Below are positions 33,701 to 46,043 of a stretch of 64,000 bases of DNA, piece after piece; position 1 is the first letter of the stretch, and each line of letters starts with the position of its first letter. Origin of the DNA: Cyanophora paradoxa. Its lineage: Eukaryota; Glaucocystophyceae; Cyanophorales; Cyanophoraceae. The DNA lies in contig QPMI01000180.1 of the NCBI GenBank assembly GCA_004431415.1, positions 1 through 64,000 of the forward strand, in the 5' to 3' direction. Below the pieces are notes generated by a model. The model saw nothing but the letters and a program-made list of their open reading frames with translations, was not told the origin of the DNA and made no database searches. The translations under genes and the position numbers were made by a program.

Positions 33701-36700
33701 TGCTGCCGCACGCTGCTCCACGCTGCGCCCCCGCCCCCGAGGTCAGTCAGCTGCGAGAGAGGAGGAGGGGGCGGGAGGCGGGGACCGTGGACGGGGGCGC
33801 CGGCGGAGCAGAGCGGGGGCATGGCGTCGAGGTAGAGCTCGTAGAGGGAGTCCACGAGGGCGGGGACCTTCTCCGCGAGCTTGGCGACGAGCTCGAGGCC
33901 GCGGCAGAGGGTCGACTCCTGCAGGAAGCGCTGCGAGGCGCTCCCCGCCGAGCGCAGGCTCCGCTCCGAGGGGCCCGCCCCCTCCCCCTCGCCCTCCCCG
34001 CCGGCGGCGTCGCCCTCGGCCTCGCCGCTCGTGTCGCCCGAGCCGTGCGCGGTGACGCCGAGGAGGTAGCTGGGGGAGGGCCGCCCCCGCCGCGCCCGCT
34101 CGCGCGAAGCGGCGCCCTCGGCGGCGCAGGGGCGCAGGAAGGCGGCGAAGAGGCGCTTGACGGCCGGCCAGACGGCGCGGGGCGGGGCGGGGCCGGAGCC
34201 CGGGGCCGGCGGCTGGAGCTCGGCGGCGAGGGCGGCGAGCAGGGCGGGGCAGCCGAGGGTGAGGGCCGCCACGAGGGGCACGAGGGCCCCTCGTCGTCCG
34301 GGAGCGGCAGGTGGCGGGCGAGGGCGTCGACCGCCGCGACGGCGCTCGCCGCGTCCAGCGACTCGAGCGGCAGCGACGTGAACCAGACGGCCCAGGAGGC
34401 CGGGAGGCGCCCCGCGCGGGCGCCCGAGGCGGCGGCGGCGAGGGCCTCGGGGAGGCCGGCGGGGAAGGAGAGGGCGGCGAGGCGGCGGAGGAAGGCGCCG
34501 CCGGTCTCGGCGAGGCGGCGGCGGGCGAGGCAGCGGTGGGCGACGCGGCGGAGGCGGCGGAGCTCGGCGGCGAGGGCGGCGGGGCGAGGCGCGGGGCCTC
34601 CGCGGCGAGGGCGTCCATGTAGCGGTCGGCGTCGAAGGCGCGCGCCGCCGACTCGAGCGCCGCGGGGCCCAGCGCCCCCGCCCGCCGCGCCAGCCCCGAG
34701 AGCATCCCCAGGTACTCCCGCGCCCCGCCCGGGGGCCTCCAGCAGCGAGCTGGGGTCCAGCACCTGCCCGACCCACTCGCCCCGGCCCCGCCGCCGCCCC
34801 GCAGCGGCGTCCCCGGCGCCGCCGGCGGCGCCACGGAGCGCGACGAGGCCGTGAGCGGCATCGGCGTCCCGGGGGCCGAGGGCGGGCCGGCCCCATGGCC
34901 GCCCGGCGAGGGCGAGGGCGGGAGCGTGCCCGGCTGCTGGGGCGACTTGCCCGGGGTGCCGGGCTCGCCGCGCGAGGCGCGCTCGGCGGCGGGGCGGCGG
35001 CGGCTGGCGCGGAGGAGGGCGGCGAGGAGGCGGTGCTGGGAGGGGGCGTGCCCGCGGACGGCGCGGGCGCCGAGGTCGCGCATGGAGGCGCCCAGCGCCT
35101 CGCGCACCGCCCGGAGCGCCGCGGGGAGGCCGGCCTCCGCCGCCGCCGGCAGCACCGCGAAGAAGAGCGCCCGCGCCCGCGCCACCGCGCCCCCTCGCCG
35201 CCGCCCGCCCCGCCGCCGCCGCCGGGCCGGGCGGGGCCGGCGTCGAGGCCGAGGAGGTCCTCCGAGGGGCTGGCGGCGCCCGGGGCCGGCAGGGCGGCGA
35301 GGAGGGTGCGGACGGCGCCGGCGAGGGCGAGAGAGGCGCGGGCGAGGGCCTGCCCCGCCTCCAGCAGGGACAGCAGGTGCTGCTGGTAGAGCTCCCGGTT
35401 CGAGCGCAGCAGGTCGCTGCCGCCCGCCCGCCCCGCATCAGAGCCGGCGGGGCGGGGCGGGGCGGGGCGGGCGGGGCGGGGCGACTGGGCGGACATGACG
35501 GGGGTGAGCTCGGGGGCGTGGAGGGAGCCGTGGGCGACGGTGGACTCCTGGACGGAGAGGACCGCCGGGCTGCACTCCTCGCTCTCCAGGCACCGCACCG
35601 ACACCGTGAACCACGCCGCCGCGTTGCTGTACATCTGCCGGCTGAACAGCAGCATCGACTCGTCCGTTTTCTGCCCCCCCGCCCGCCCCCTCAGCGCCGC
35701 CGCCGCCGCCGCCGGATCGAGGACGGGAGGGCGGGCGGGCTCGGGCGGGGCGGGCGGGAGGGCGCACGAGGAGCTGGCCGCACTGGGCGTGGTAGTGGGC
35801 GAGGGCCTTGCGCATCGTGGCGACGACGGGGAGCAGGGGCCCCCGCCCGCGCCCCGCCCCCGCCTCCTCCTCCTCCGTCTCCGCCGAGGTCGCCTCGCCC
35901 GAGGAGGACGAGGAGCCCGCCCCGGCCCCGGCCCCCGCCTTCTCCTCGGGCCCGTCCCCGTCGCCCAGGTCCAGCAGGTCCACCAGCGCCGCCGGGGCCG
36001 ACCCCTCCTCCCTGCCCGCCCGCTGCTGCCGCGCCCGCCGCCGCGCCCGCCGCCGCCGCTCCCGCTCCGCCGAGGCGCCGGCGTCGTCGTCGGGCCGGCG
36101 GCGTGGGCGGAGGCGGCGGCGAGGGCGTCGAGGGCGGCGAGCGTCGCGGCGCGCTCGGCCTCGATCTGGGCGACGGCGTCCAGGTCCCCCTCGATGTCCT
36201 GCTCCCGCGCGAACCGCGGCGCCGGCACGAGCAGCGGCGCCCGCCCCGCGTGCATCTCCCGCCGCAGGTTCGGAATCCGCGCCGAAGTCGTCGGCGGCAG
36301 CGCCGAGTTGCGCCCCGAGCGCCGCGGCACGCTGTCCACCGACCGCTGCGACGCGCTCGCCGCCTGCCCCCGCCTCAGCGCGGCAACGAGGCGGGGCGGG
36401 GCGGGGCGGGGCGGGGCGGGGCGGGCCTGGTCCTCGTCGCGGAGGGCGGAGAGGCGGCACGGGTGCCGCGACTGCAGCTTGTCCATGTAGAGGGTCACCC
36501 CGCCCCCGACCAGGAAGCGGCCCTTGCCCCTGCCCCGCCCCCCGCGTCGGCTCCGGCGGGGCCGGCGCCTCCGGCGGGGGCGGGGCGGGGCGGACGGGAG
36601 GAGCTCGGAGGTGTAGCGGGTGAAGGCCCAGTAGAGGCCGGAGAGCTGGCGGTCGTGCTGCTCGAGGACCTCGGCCATCTCCTTGAAGTGCTCCGTGTCC

Positions 36701-39700
36701 TCCTCCTCGAGCGCGCGCGTGTCGTACCCCGCCGCCGCCGCCGCCGGGCTCCATTCGAGGTACATGACGAAGAACTGCTCCCAGAAGGGCAGCGCCAGCT
36801 CCGAGGGCCCCAGCGCCAGCGCCGTCTCCCGGAAGAGGCCCATCGCCGTGCTGCACAGCAGCGAGCTCGACAGCGCCCTGCCCCCGCGAGCGTCGGAAGG
36901 CGCGTTCGCGGGGCGGGGCGGGAGGGCGGGGCGGGGCGCGCGTGCGGGGCTGGACGGGGGTCGTGGAGGGCTCGCCGTCCACGAGGTCCCGCACGCGGTC
37001 GGGCGTCGCGCTGCTCGTCCCCAGCAGGCTCTCCCCGTCCTCCTCCGGCAGCTGCACCCGCAGCTCGTCCTTCTCCTCCCGCCCCCGCGCCAGCGAGACG
37101 CGCCGGTCCGCGATGCCCGTCGCGGTGGCGGCGGCGGCGCCGACGGCGACGGCGGCGGAGACGAGGGAGGAGAAGGAGGCGGCGAGGCCGCCCGGCTGCA
37201 CGCGCTCCTGCCGCTCGACGTAGCGGTCCCGCTCCCCGTTCGTCGGGCTGCTCCGCGGCGTCCGCCCCGCCTCCCGCCCCTCCTTCTCCGCCGCCTTGGC
37301 CGAGAGGGAGCGGGAGAGGGTGCGGACGATCTGGCGGACGGCGCGGACGGGCGTCGCGAAGCCGTCGAGGGTGCCGAGGAGGGAGGGGACGGCGGGCCCG
37401 AAGGAGACGAGGAGGGTGTAGGCGACCCAGAGGTAGCCGCCCTCGACGTACTCGATGAGCTTCTCCTTGGTGACGGGCCCGAGGCGGCGCCCGATGGCGT
37501 GCGAGAGGACGCTGAGCGGCTGCGACTCGTAGTACATGTACTGCAGCAACGCGTCCAGCAGCGGCAGCCCGTGCTCCGCCTCGATCGCCTGCGCCGCTTC
37601 AGACGGGCAGCGAAGCAAGCAAGGGCGGAAGGGGGCGGACGGGGTGGGAGAGGGCGAGGGCCCACTCGAGGGCGACGCGCTCGCGCTCGGCCTCGTTGCG
37701 GAGGGAGTCGTCCATGACGCGGAGGATCTCCTCGACGACCCGCGCCGGCCCGCCCGTCACGCATCCCTCGATCGCCTCCGCCAGCACCCCCGCGAACTCG
37801 TCCGGCGCCTTCTGCTCCCCCCCGCCCGCGTTAGGGAAGGCGGGCGGGCGGGCGGGCGGGGCGGGGCGGGCGGGGGGAGCGGACGACGGCGACGGAGACG
37901 GCGCGGGAGAGGAGGAAGGTGGAGACGGAGTGGTCGAGGTCGCGGGCCAGCGCCTGGAGGTACTTCCCCACGCGGCGCTCGGAGAGCCAGGCGACGCCGC
38001 TGGGCTCCTGCTTGCCGGGGGCGGCGGGCGGGGGCAGGGTCTCGGGGTGGGCGAGGTCGTTGGCGGCGACGCCGATGCAGAGGACGACGTAGGCAGTCAT
38101 CTGGGCGACGCTCCCGGAGGCGAGGGCGGTGCGGTCCAGCTGGCTGACGACCACCTCAGCGAAGTGCCGGTCCATCGGCCCCGCCACCAGCGAGGCGCCG
38201 ACGGGGCCCGAGAGGACCGCCCACCACCACGTGCGCGGCACAACGTGGTACGAGCCGAGGAGGGCCAGGAGCGCCTTCATGCGGGCCGCCGGCGGGCAGC
38301 GCTCCCAGCGGAGCTCGTGGAAGAGCGCGCACGCCACGTGCAGCTCCGAGTCCCGCTGCGACTGCGCGGGGTCGGCTCCCCGCCCGGGCCCGCCGCGCTG
38401 GGCGGGGCCGGCGGGGCGGGGCGGGGCGGACCTTGGAGTCCGAGGAGGAGGAGGAGGAGGAGGAGGAGGGGCCGGAGGGGGCGCGGGCGAGGGAGGAGGG
38501 GCGCGCCGGGCCCGAGAAGGCGAGGTTGACCCAGTGGGTGATGGTCTCGTCGGGCGTGTCCGTCGGCGCGCAGTTGACGAAGAGGCACTGGGGGTTGGCC
38601 GGCCGCTGGAGCAGCAGCGTCTGCATCTTGTCGAGGATGTACGGGTCCGGCTGCCACGCCGCCATCGGCAGCCGCTCCAGGAGCTGCGCGCCGCGGCACT
38701 CGGCGCGGGGCGGAGCGGAGCGGCGCGGCGCATGGAGCAGCAGGGCCGGGGCGGACGTGGCGGGGCTCGGCGGCGATGTCGCGGGCGTTGTTCACGAGCA
38801 GCTCCAGCGCCACGCTCGTCACGCTCGGCACGTTCGCGCACAGCGCCCCCAGCTGCCCCCGCGGTCACGCCTCCCCCGCGGGGCGGGGCGGGGCGGGGGG
38901 GCGGGGGCGCGTGCCCAGCGGGCGGCCTCGGAGCGGAGGGTGGAGGCGGTGGAGGAGGAGGCGAAGAGGCGGCCGGGCATGAGCATGGCGAAGTAGAAGA
39001 GCTCCTCAGCCACGAGCCGCGCGAGCCACTCGTCAGACGCCGCGGCCTGGCCCCGCCACTTCGCGCCCCACTGCTCCACCGCCGTCATCCGCTTCGCGCC
39101 CTTCCCCGCCGCCCCCGCCGGCCCCTCGTGCACCGAGCCGCCACCCTGCGCGAGCGGGAAGCGGTGAGGCCGGGCGGGGCGGCGGGGCGGGGCGAGCGGG
39201 GCGGGGCACCTCGGCGGGGGCGAACTCCTCGCCGCGGGAGGCGCGGATGTGGTGCTCGGCGAGGAGCACGAGGAGCACGAAGTGGGGGTAGGGCGCGCTG
39301 TGGCACGCCTTCTGGAGCAGCGGCTCCAGCGAGTAGAACTCCGAGACGAGCGCGTTGTGCGAGACGATCCCCTGCACGAACGTGTCCCGGTGCACCTGCG
39401 CCGCCCCCCGGGGCACCCGCGTCAGGCCCGCCGGGGGGCGCGGGGCGGGGCGGGGCGGGCGGAGCGTGCGGGCCTTGCGCTGGATTGGGTACTTCTTGGC
39501 GTACTCCTTGACGGCCTCGACCGTCGTCCCGATCATGTACCTGCCCCGCCCCCCGTGAGCGCCCGAAGCAGGCGGCGCGCGGGGCGGGCGGACATCTCGC
39601 CGAAGAACTGGATGATGGTGTCGGGGGAGATGGAGTGGAGGGGGGTGAAGCCGGCGAGGGGGACGGCCATGAGCTTGCAGGGCCACGGCCCGTGCACCAG

Positions 39701-41560
39701 CACGTCCAGCACCTCCGGCGTCAGCGCCGGCTGCGTGCTCCCCGTCACCTGCGCGCCCCCGCCGCCCCCGCCCCCGTCAGGCCCCCGCGCAGCGCGGCGG
39801 GGCGCGCTGCGGGGCGGGCGCACGACGAGGAACTTGGCGAGGGTGAGGGCGAGGTGGCGGAGCGGGTGCATGGGGGCGGCGGCCATGGCGAGCGGGGAGA
39901 AGTGCTCGAGCGCGCTCTTCAGGGGCCGCACGACCGAGACGGAGAGGTCCGCCGAGTCGGCCATCTTCGCCAGGCCCGTCCACGGCACTTGCGCCAGGCA
40001 GCTCAGCAGGTCTCCCTCCGACAGCGACGACGACGACGTCCAGTCTGCCCCGGCCCGCTCGCCTATGGCGGGGGCGGGGGCGGGGGCGGGGCGGGGCGGA
40101 CCGCGCTCGAGGAGCTGGTGGAGCCAGCGCTCCTTGACGATCTGCTCCACCGTCGGCTGCGCGCGAGCGAGCGAGCCCGTCAGCGCGCCCCGCGGAAGGT
40201 GCCGGGCGGGAGCCGCGGGGCGGGGCGGGGCGCCTGGAGGAGCGGGGCGGCCCAGGCTGCGCAGGAGCTGTGGGCGAAGATGCGGGCGGCGAGGAAGGCG
40301 TGGACGTCCGAGAGGCGGAGCGCCGGGTCCTCCCCGGCCGCTTCTTCGCTCAGCTCCGACCCCACGCTCGCCGTCCGCCCGTGCGCCGGGCCCGCCGGCG
40401 TGCTAAAGAAGGCCAGAGGGTCCTCGTCCGCCGGGCGCCCCGCGGGGGACGGGGCGGGGGCCGCCGCGGGGCGCGTCTCGGCGTAGAGCCCGAGGAGTAG
40501 GTCGACGTTGGAGGCCGCCGGCGGCGGCGGGCCGCTCGTCGTGCCCGAGAGCACCACGGGGACGCCCCCGGCCCCCGCCGAGCCGGCCTCCCCCGCCCCG
40601 CCCGCCTCCCCCGGCGGCGGCGTCTGGGCCGCGTCAGGGGCGCGAGCGCGAGGGGAGGGGACCCGGGCCAGGCACCGGGGACGGGTGCGGGGAGTCGTCC
40701 AGGAGGGAGATGGGGGAGCGCGAGGGCGTGCGCGCGTAGGCGGCCGCCTGCTGGCCGCGGGAGCTCGGCCCGGCCTTTGCGAGGCGGAGCAGCTGGCTCC
40801 CGACGTAGATCACGAGCCGCTGCATGTGGATGTCCTTCTTCGCCTCCTCCGAGGCGCGTGCGGGGCGGGGCGGTCAGGGACGCAGCGCGCCGCGCGGGAA
40901 AGGCGCGCAAAAGGAGCGGAAAGAAGGATATTGACAGCGTCCATGAGGGTGTCGAAGAGCGCGCACAGGACGGAGTACTGCTGCGAGGGCCGCAGCTTGC
41001 GGCAGGCCTTCACCGGCGCCGCGACGGCGAGCGTGAGGGCGAGCCGTTGCTGGTGCTGCTTGATGAGGGAGCCGAGCCAGGGGCCCGCCACCATATCGTG
41101 CAGCCGCCGGATCTTCGACACCATGTCCGCGTGCGTCCCCTCGTTGTACACCGCCGTCTGGTACGAGTGCCTGCGCGCGCGCGGGGCCGCCGCCGCCCGC
41201 GTGGGCCCCACGTCCCCGCGGAGAGGCGGGCAAGCGAGAAGAGGTAGCTTACACGTAGTTGACGCGGTTCCCGCACCCACACACGCCCTCGACACGCGAG
41301 AAGGGCTGCGCAAAGCTCCAGAGACTGTTGTGGCACTGCTGGATCTGATGCTCCAGGCCTGCGGGCACGCCGGCTGTTGGTTAGCGGATGCCTGCAGGAG
41401 AAGCGCTAGCGGCCGGCCCAAGCGGCAGCTCGAGCGGTAACGCACTGATCTTGTCGCGGTTTCGCCGGACCTGCTCGTCGGTCGCAGCGAGGAACGACTG
41501 GCACAGCTCGCTGATGGAGCTGTCGACGCTCCCATCGCTCCCGTCCGCGGGCTGCTGTGG
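30773..41560 (-). CDS. Very large unrecognised protein (about 2,500 residues, probably alpha-helical)
   Basis: A chain of about 25-30 exons on the minus strand with no in-frame break that I can find. From the N-terminal side come SSISELCQSFLAATDEQV, HQIQQCHNSLWSFAQPFSRV, YNEGTHADMVSKIRRLHDMV, LRPSQQYSVLCALFDTLMDA, SISPDTIIQFFGEMS, FVQGIVSHNALVSEFYSLEP, HFVLLVLLAEHHIRAS, DPYILDKMQTLLLQRPANPQ and HWVNLAFSG. Then come LQALARDLDHSVSTFLLSRA, LLDALLQYMYYESQPLSVLS, YVEGGYLWVAYTLLVSFGP, GLELVAKLAEKVPALVDSLY, LPSMDLVACELFNALPWEP and the end LALLFPDVPYLSRL, with the stop at 30773-30775. Leu-rich amphipathic stretches with few Gly or Pro suggest an alpha-solenoid scaffold. Ser/Ala/Pro-rich linkers separate them. 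No catalytic motif was found. I do not recognise the family. The start is not fixed: the first clear exon is at about 41400-41560, close to the divergent fucosyltransferase-like gene. Confidence 0.6.
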
Positions 41561-41886
41561 TATCGGACAGCTCAGCGCGTTGGGAGCGGGTTGGCGGGGA
41601 CAAGGAGGGGCCGCGGCAGTGCCGTGCGCGGCCAATTCATTGCATCGTTCGATTGCAGCGCACGGCATGCCGCGCTCTCGCCGGGCGTTGGCGGCGGGGC
41701 AGGGAGGGTTCGAACTGCAACGCACCGCGAGCTCCATGGCCGCGGCTGCGAGAAGCGGGCCGAGGCCCAGCAAGCCGATGCGGCCGCCGCTCGCGTCGTC
41801 ACCCACGAACACAGAGAGCTCGCCAAGCAGCCGCCTGAAATCGGTAGCCCCCCACCGGAGCCCGAACTCGCTTGCTGGGCCATGCG

Positions 41887-43636
41887 ATGCGATTTCGCGC
41901 GAAGTGGAGTATTCGGCAAGGTGCGCGTCGTCGTTTCGCAGCATCAACAGCGCCGCTGATCCGTGCGGCCTGCGCAGATCTAGAACCACTTCGCTCAAAG
42001 CACGCTCGTTTCCGTCGATCGCTGCTGGATGCGCTCTCCCTTGCCGTGCTGCTCGCGCTCTCGCTGGCGCTGCACCTGCACGTCGCCGCGCGCTTCCCAC
42101 CCTCGCACCCCCTCTCGATCTCAATCGCCGACGAGGACGAGTGCGTGCCCGTGCCCTGAGGCTAGCTTTTATTCTTGACGGGCTGACGCGTACGGCCCCA
42201 GTGCTCTGGCGGCGCAGAAGCTCATCGCGCGCTTTCAGAACCTGCCTCTGGACGCCTGCAGGACGACGCGGCGCGTCCTCGTCTACTCTTTCTGTCTCCC
42301 TCACTTCGCCGGCCTCGGGGCCCAGGCAGGCGCGCCCCGTCCCGTCTCTCCGCGGCAGCTGACATGAGAGCGCATGCAGGTTCACTTCATCGGCGCCGCG
42401 CTCAGCTTCGCCCTCTCCACCGGTCCCCCCCTCGGGTGCTCTCTCCGTTATACTTCGCGCCTTTGACTTGCTCGGAGGGCGGACGCTGGTGCTGAACGGC
42501 TCGGCCACCTGGTGGTACCTCGCGGACCCGTGGGAGGAGCACTTTCTGCCCCTTTCCACGTGCAGGCTCGAGGATCTTCCCGCCGATCTCGAGGCACGCT
42601 TTGCGCGGCGCCGGTTTCGCTTCGCCCCGCCCCGTCCCGCCCGCGCCGCGGCGAGACCGCGGGGCCGTGGCCAGGTTCTGCCACTGCGGGGCGCGGGGGA
42701 CGGGCGGGGGGCGGTGGCGGTGGACGACGCGTCGTTCCACGCGCACCTCTACGGACGCCCCGCCCTAGACTGGATCCCCCGCCTCGCCTCCGCCCGCGGC
42801 CTCGCATGGTACCCGCCGCCCTGGCCCGGCCCCGGCCCCGCGGGCCCCGGCGAGAGCTGGCGGCAGGTGGCGGGCGCAGCTCGTCGCGTACGTCGCGCGG
42901 CCGTCCGCGCGCACGCGTGCCGTGCTCGATGCCAGCCTCGCCCGCATCGGCCTCCCCGCCCGGGCCGCCCCGCCCGGGCCAGGCCCCGCCGTCGGCGTGC
43001 ACATCCGGTGCCCCGCCGCCCCGCCGCGCGCGCGGACTGGGCCCGGGGCTCAAGATCCGAGCGGCGGGGCAGGCGCGGGACTGGGACCAGGCGCGGGCGG
43101 CGGTGGCGCGGTTCGTGGAGGAGGCGGCTGCGCTGGCGGCGCGCCTCGGCGCCCGCCGCGTCCTCCTCGCCTCCGACGACCCCGCCGCCCTCCTGGCCCG
43201 CCGCCCTGCCTTCTTCCTTGCACCCGAGGGCTGATGGGGCGGCAGGAGGCGGCGGCGCTGCTGGAGCAGCGGGGCCTGCGGGCGGTGTACGACCCGCTGG
43301 AGGAGCGCGGCCTGCACGCCGCCGCGCGGCCCGCCGAGGGCGCGGCCAACCGCCTCGCCAACGCCACCGCCGCCCTCCACGCCGCCCTCTCCGCCGCCTG
43401 GTCCCTCGCCGCCTGCCAGGGTGCCAGCCGCCCCGCCCCGCCCCGCCCCGCCCCGCGCCGCTCGGGCCGGCCCGACGCGGGGCCCCGCAGGCCTGGTGCT
43501 GGCGGTGGGGAGCGACCTGGGGAAGCTCGGGCTGGAGCTGGCCCTCGCGAGCGGGAGCCTGCGGCGCCTCCCGCAGAGCTTCGCGCCGGCCTTCGTCTCC
43601 GTCGACCGCCACGCCTCCTGGGTCGCCGAGCCGTAG
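41887..43636 (+). CDS. FUT8-like (GT23) fucosyltransferase-like protein
   Basis: The tentative start is the ATG at 41887. A hydrophobic segment (LSLAVLLALSLALHLHVAA) about 50 residues in would be a type II Golgi anchor. Exons then give ALAAQKLIARFQNLPLDACR, VLVYSFCLPHFAGLGAQVHF, FALSTGRTLVLNGSATWWYL and DPWEEHFLPLSTC, paralleling the FUT8 donor-site region. An intron with donor GTACCC lets ARGLAW join WRAQLVAYVARPSARTRAV in phase, giving the FUT8-like WW(R/V)xQ segment. VGVHIR follows (FUT8: GVHVRRTDK), then VLLASDDPAALLARRP (FUT8: YLATDDPSLL), and the C-terminus LVLAVGSDLGKLGLELA up to the stop at 43636. The acceptor after VGVHIR is unresolved, so the residues equivalent to the catalytic Arg-Thr-Asp-Lys could not be checked. 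FUT8 adds core alpha-1,6-fucose to N-glycans; substrate and linkage here are not known. Confidence 0.72.
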
Positions 43637-44570
43637 GCCGAGGTCCGCCCCGGTGCGGGCGAGCCGATTGGGATACCCTGACGCGCACTTCGCAGCGCCT
43701 TCGTGCTCGGAGGTGCGCCTTCTAGATCTCGGCGGCCCGAGTGAGTCGAACTGGCGGTCTCTGTTCGCGTCGCCTCAAGTGCCAAAGAGGCACACGTGCA
43801 CCCCGAGTGCCCCCTCGCGGCCGGCGCGGCATGCTCTTCAAGCGTAAACGCCGCCGTGCCGCGGTCGAGCAGCGAGCTCGAGAGCAATGCGTGCAACTCG
43901 GCTGCAGGCCTAGATTGGAATGACTCCCCGACCTTTCTTCGTCACCCCCGGACCGGTCCCAGCACGTGCACCGTACGCTTGCCGACTCGGCGACGGGGGG
44001 CGCGCGCGCGATTCTTCGTCATCCCGCTAAGCAGTAGAGATGCAGTACTAGTCTGGCAGCCGCTGAGCTTGCCACGGCCGCGGTATCACTCACGGGCACG
44101 ACGTAGATGATGATGATGATCGATGAGGATGTTATGTATTTTGCAATTGGGCTTCAATACAGCGACATAAATGTATCGCCACACGTATACCATAACCGTA
44201 AAGTATCTGTTACACAGAACTTATCTTTATGTAGGTATTAAAAAGTCACGAAACGGTACGTAGGCTGCCAAGTAGGGCAAATAAGGGGAGAAAAAACTTA
44301 ACTCTGTGGTGTGCACGGTAGTGCAGAAGATTCTTAATACTACGTGTCGAGATTTATCAATACATCTCTACTAGCCGTGTCCAGCAAATTGAAAAGCGTT
44401 TGAGCTCGATCTCAAGGCTCATAAACTTAAAAGGAATCGCGGAAAACTCGCACTACGAATATCAGGGGGGGAGAGACCTAGGGTTATGCAACTAATGCAA
44501 GCTGGAGCCGCCGGGCCGAGGGCGCAGGCACGGCGGCGGATCCGGAGGGGTCCGTCGGCGGCTCATCAGA
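43637..44570. other. Convergent intergenic region with an AT-rich core
   Basis: No gene is recognised between the convergent fucosyltransferase-like and CCCH/RING genes. About 44105-44470 is AT-rich and resembles the island at 24.3-24.5 kb, so it probably holds both 3' ends. No tRNA cloverleaf was evident by eye. Confidence 0.5.
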
Positions 44571-46043
44571 CTAGTGCGCCGCGTGGAGGCGGATGCCCTG
44601 CGGCGGGGGTCAGCCGTCGGCCCGAGCTCGGTGCGGGCGGGGCGGTGGGCGGGGCGGGGCGGACCGGGATGCGGGAGGAGACGGGGAGGTTGCAGAGGGG
44701 GCACTCGCCGCCGGAGCCCGAGGTGCCGGAGAGGAGGCCGTCGCAGATGCCGCAGAGGCAGAGGTGGCGGCAGGGGAGGTAGACCACCTCGGCGCCGCGG
44801 TCCGAGCAGACGGCGCAGGGCGGGCCGCGGGCCTCGAGGGCGCGGCGGACGCGGGTGCTGGCGTCGGCGAGGCGGCGGTCGAGGTCCTCGAGCTCGGCCC
44901 GCGAGAGGGCCGCCACGTGCTGCTCGTCCACCCGCAGCGACGTGCCCCCGCCCCCCTGCACCTGCAGCCGCTCCGCCTCGCCCCGCTGCCGCTCCGCCTC
45001 GCCCCGCCACCGCTCCGCCTCCGAGCGCCAGTGCAGCATCTCCGCCGCCAGGTTGGCCTCCCGCGTCTCCCGCGACTCGTGCGCGAGGCCTGCCCCTGTG
45101 TGAGTCTGAGCGGCGCGACCCGGGCCCGCGGCGCGCGCGGGGCGCGGGGGCGCGGCGGTGCGCACGGATCTCGTTGAGCGAGGGGCGGCTCCAGTCCGCG
45201 AGGTTCGACGAGGAGGAAGAGGGCGACGCGCTGACATTCTGCGGTCCCGCCACGCTCGCCGCCGCCGCTGCCGCCCCGCGTCAGCCCCGCCGCCGCGGGG
45301 CGCGCGAGGCGGGGCGGGGAGCGCACCGACGACGGCGCGCTGGGCGCTGGCGATGCGCTCGAGCATGGGCGCGATCTGGCGGGCGTGCGCGATCGAACCG
45401 ACGCTGGAGCGCTCGGAGCCGGTTCGTGGGCGGGGGCGAACCTGGGAGGCGATGATGCGGGCCGCCGGATCAAGCAGCGCGGCGGCGGCGGCAGAAGCCG
45501 CGTGCGAGTCCCCGTTGGCGGAACCGCTCAGAGAGCCATTGGCCGCAGCGCCATTCCCGTTGCCGTTCCGGGACGCGGAGGGCGACCGGCGCAGGGGCTC
45601 CGGCGGCTTCCCGACGAACTCGTCTTGCTCGCCGTGCGTGAACCCGCAATACTCTTGCCTGAGCGCGCCGTTAGCTCGAGGGGGGCGACGCTTGGGCGAT
45701 CGGATGGGTGTTCACATGTTCCGGCATTTGCCTTGCGTGAAAAAGTTGCACGGCCTCGTCTTGTAGCCGTACTGCAAGTGTTTCTATCACGAACCGATGA
45801 ACAAGAACGCGTGCGGGCGCGAACCTTGAGGTCGGAGATATCGTGGGCGTTCTTGCACGTATCGCCGTACTGCAAAGGAGATCACAGCCTGGCGAGGAGT
45901 GCGTTGATTGCACCAGAACGCACATCGCAGATTCCTCGTTCGAAGTAGAAGCGACACAGCGCAAACTTCCCCACGTCGGCAGCAGAGCCATTGCTCGATG
46001 GTAGCGAACTTATGCCCGTGTGTGCGTGCGTGGCGGCCGTCAT
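44571..46043 (-). CDS. Two-CCCH-finger, coiled-coil, C-terminal RING protein (Unkempt-like architecture)
   Basis: The ATG at 46043 begins MTAATHAHTGISSLPSSNGS. The first CCCH finger, CRFYFERGICDYGDTCKNAH, has the classic C-x8-C-x5-C-x3-H spacing and is split by an intron after GICD. A second finger, CNFFTQGKC then RNMQEYCGFTH, has C-x7-C-x6-C-x3-H spacing across another intron. A disordered Ser/Asn/Ala-rich part follows, then MLERIASAQRAVV and a coiled coil with ANLAAEMLHWRSEAERW and repeats of GEAER. The RING is CAVCSDRGAEVVYLPCRHLC followed by LCGICDGLL and ECPLCNLPVSSRIP. The last exon, GIRLHAAH, ends at the TAG 44571-44573. The RING predicts E3 ubiquitin ligase activity and the CCCH fingers predict RNA binding. 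Unkempt joins CCCH fingers to a C-terminal RING, but with more fingers, so orthology is not claimed. Confidence 0.85.

Noticed and set aside
33217-37764. An uninterrupted reading frame of about 1,500 codons on the minus strand
   Set aside because: Only parts of it are real exons. Between them it runs through introns and in the wrong frame, giving Arg/Pro/Ala-rich nonsense. Stops are rare simply because the DNA is so GC-rich.
41900-42560. Minus-strand open frame as an N-terminal extension of the large unknown protein
   Set aside because: It overlaps the well-supported fucosyltransferase-like exons on the plus strand and has no structured sequence, so it was not added to the large gene.
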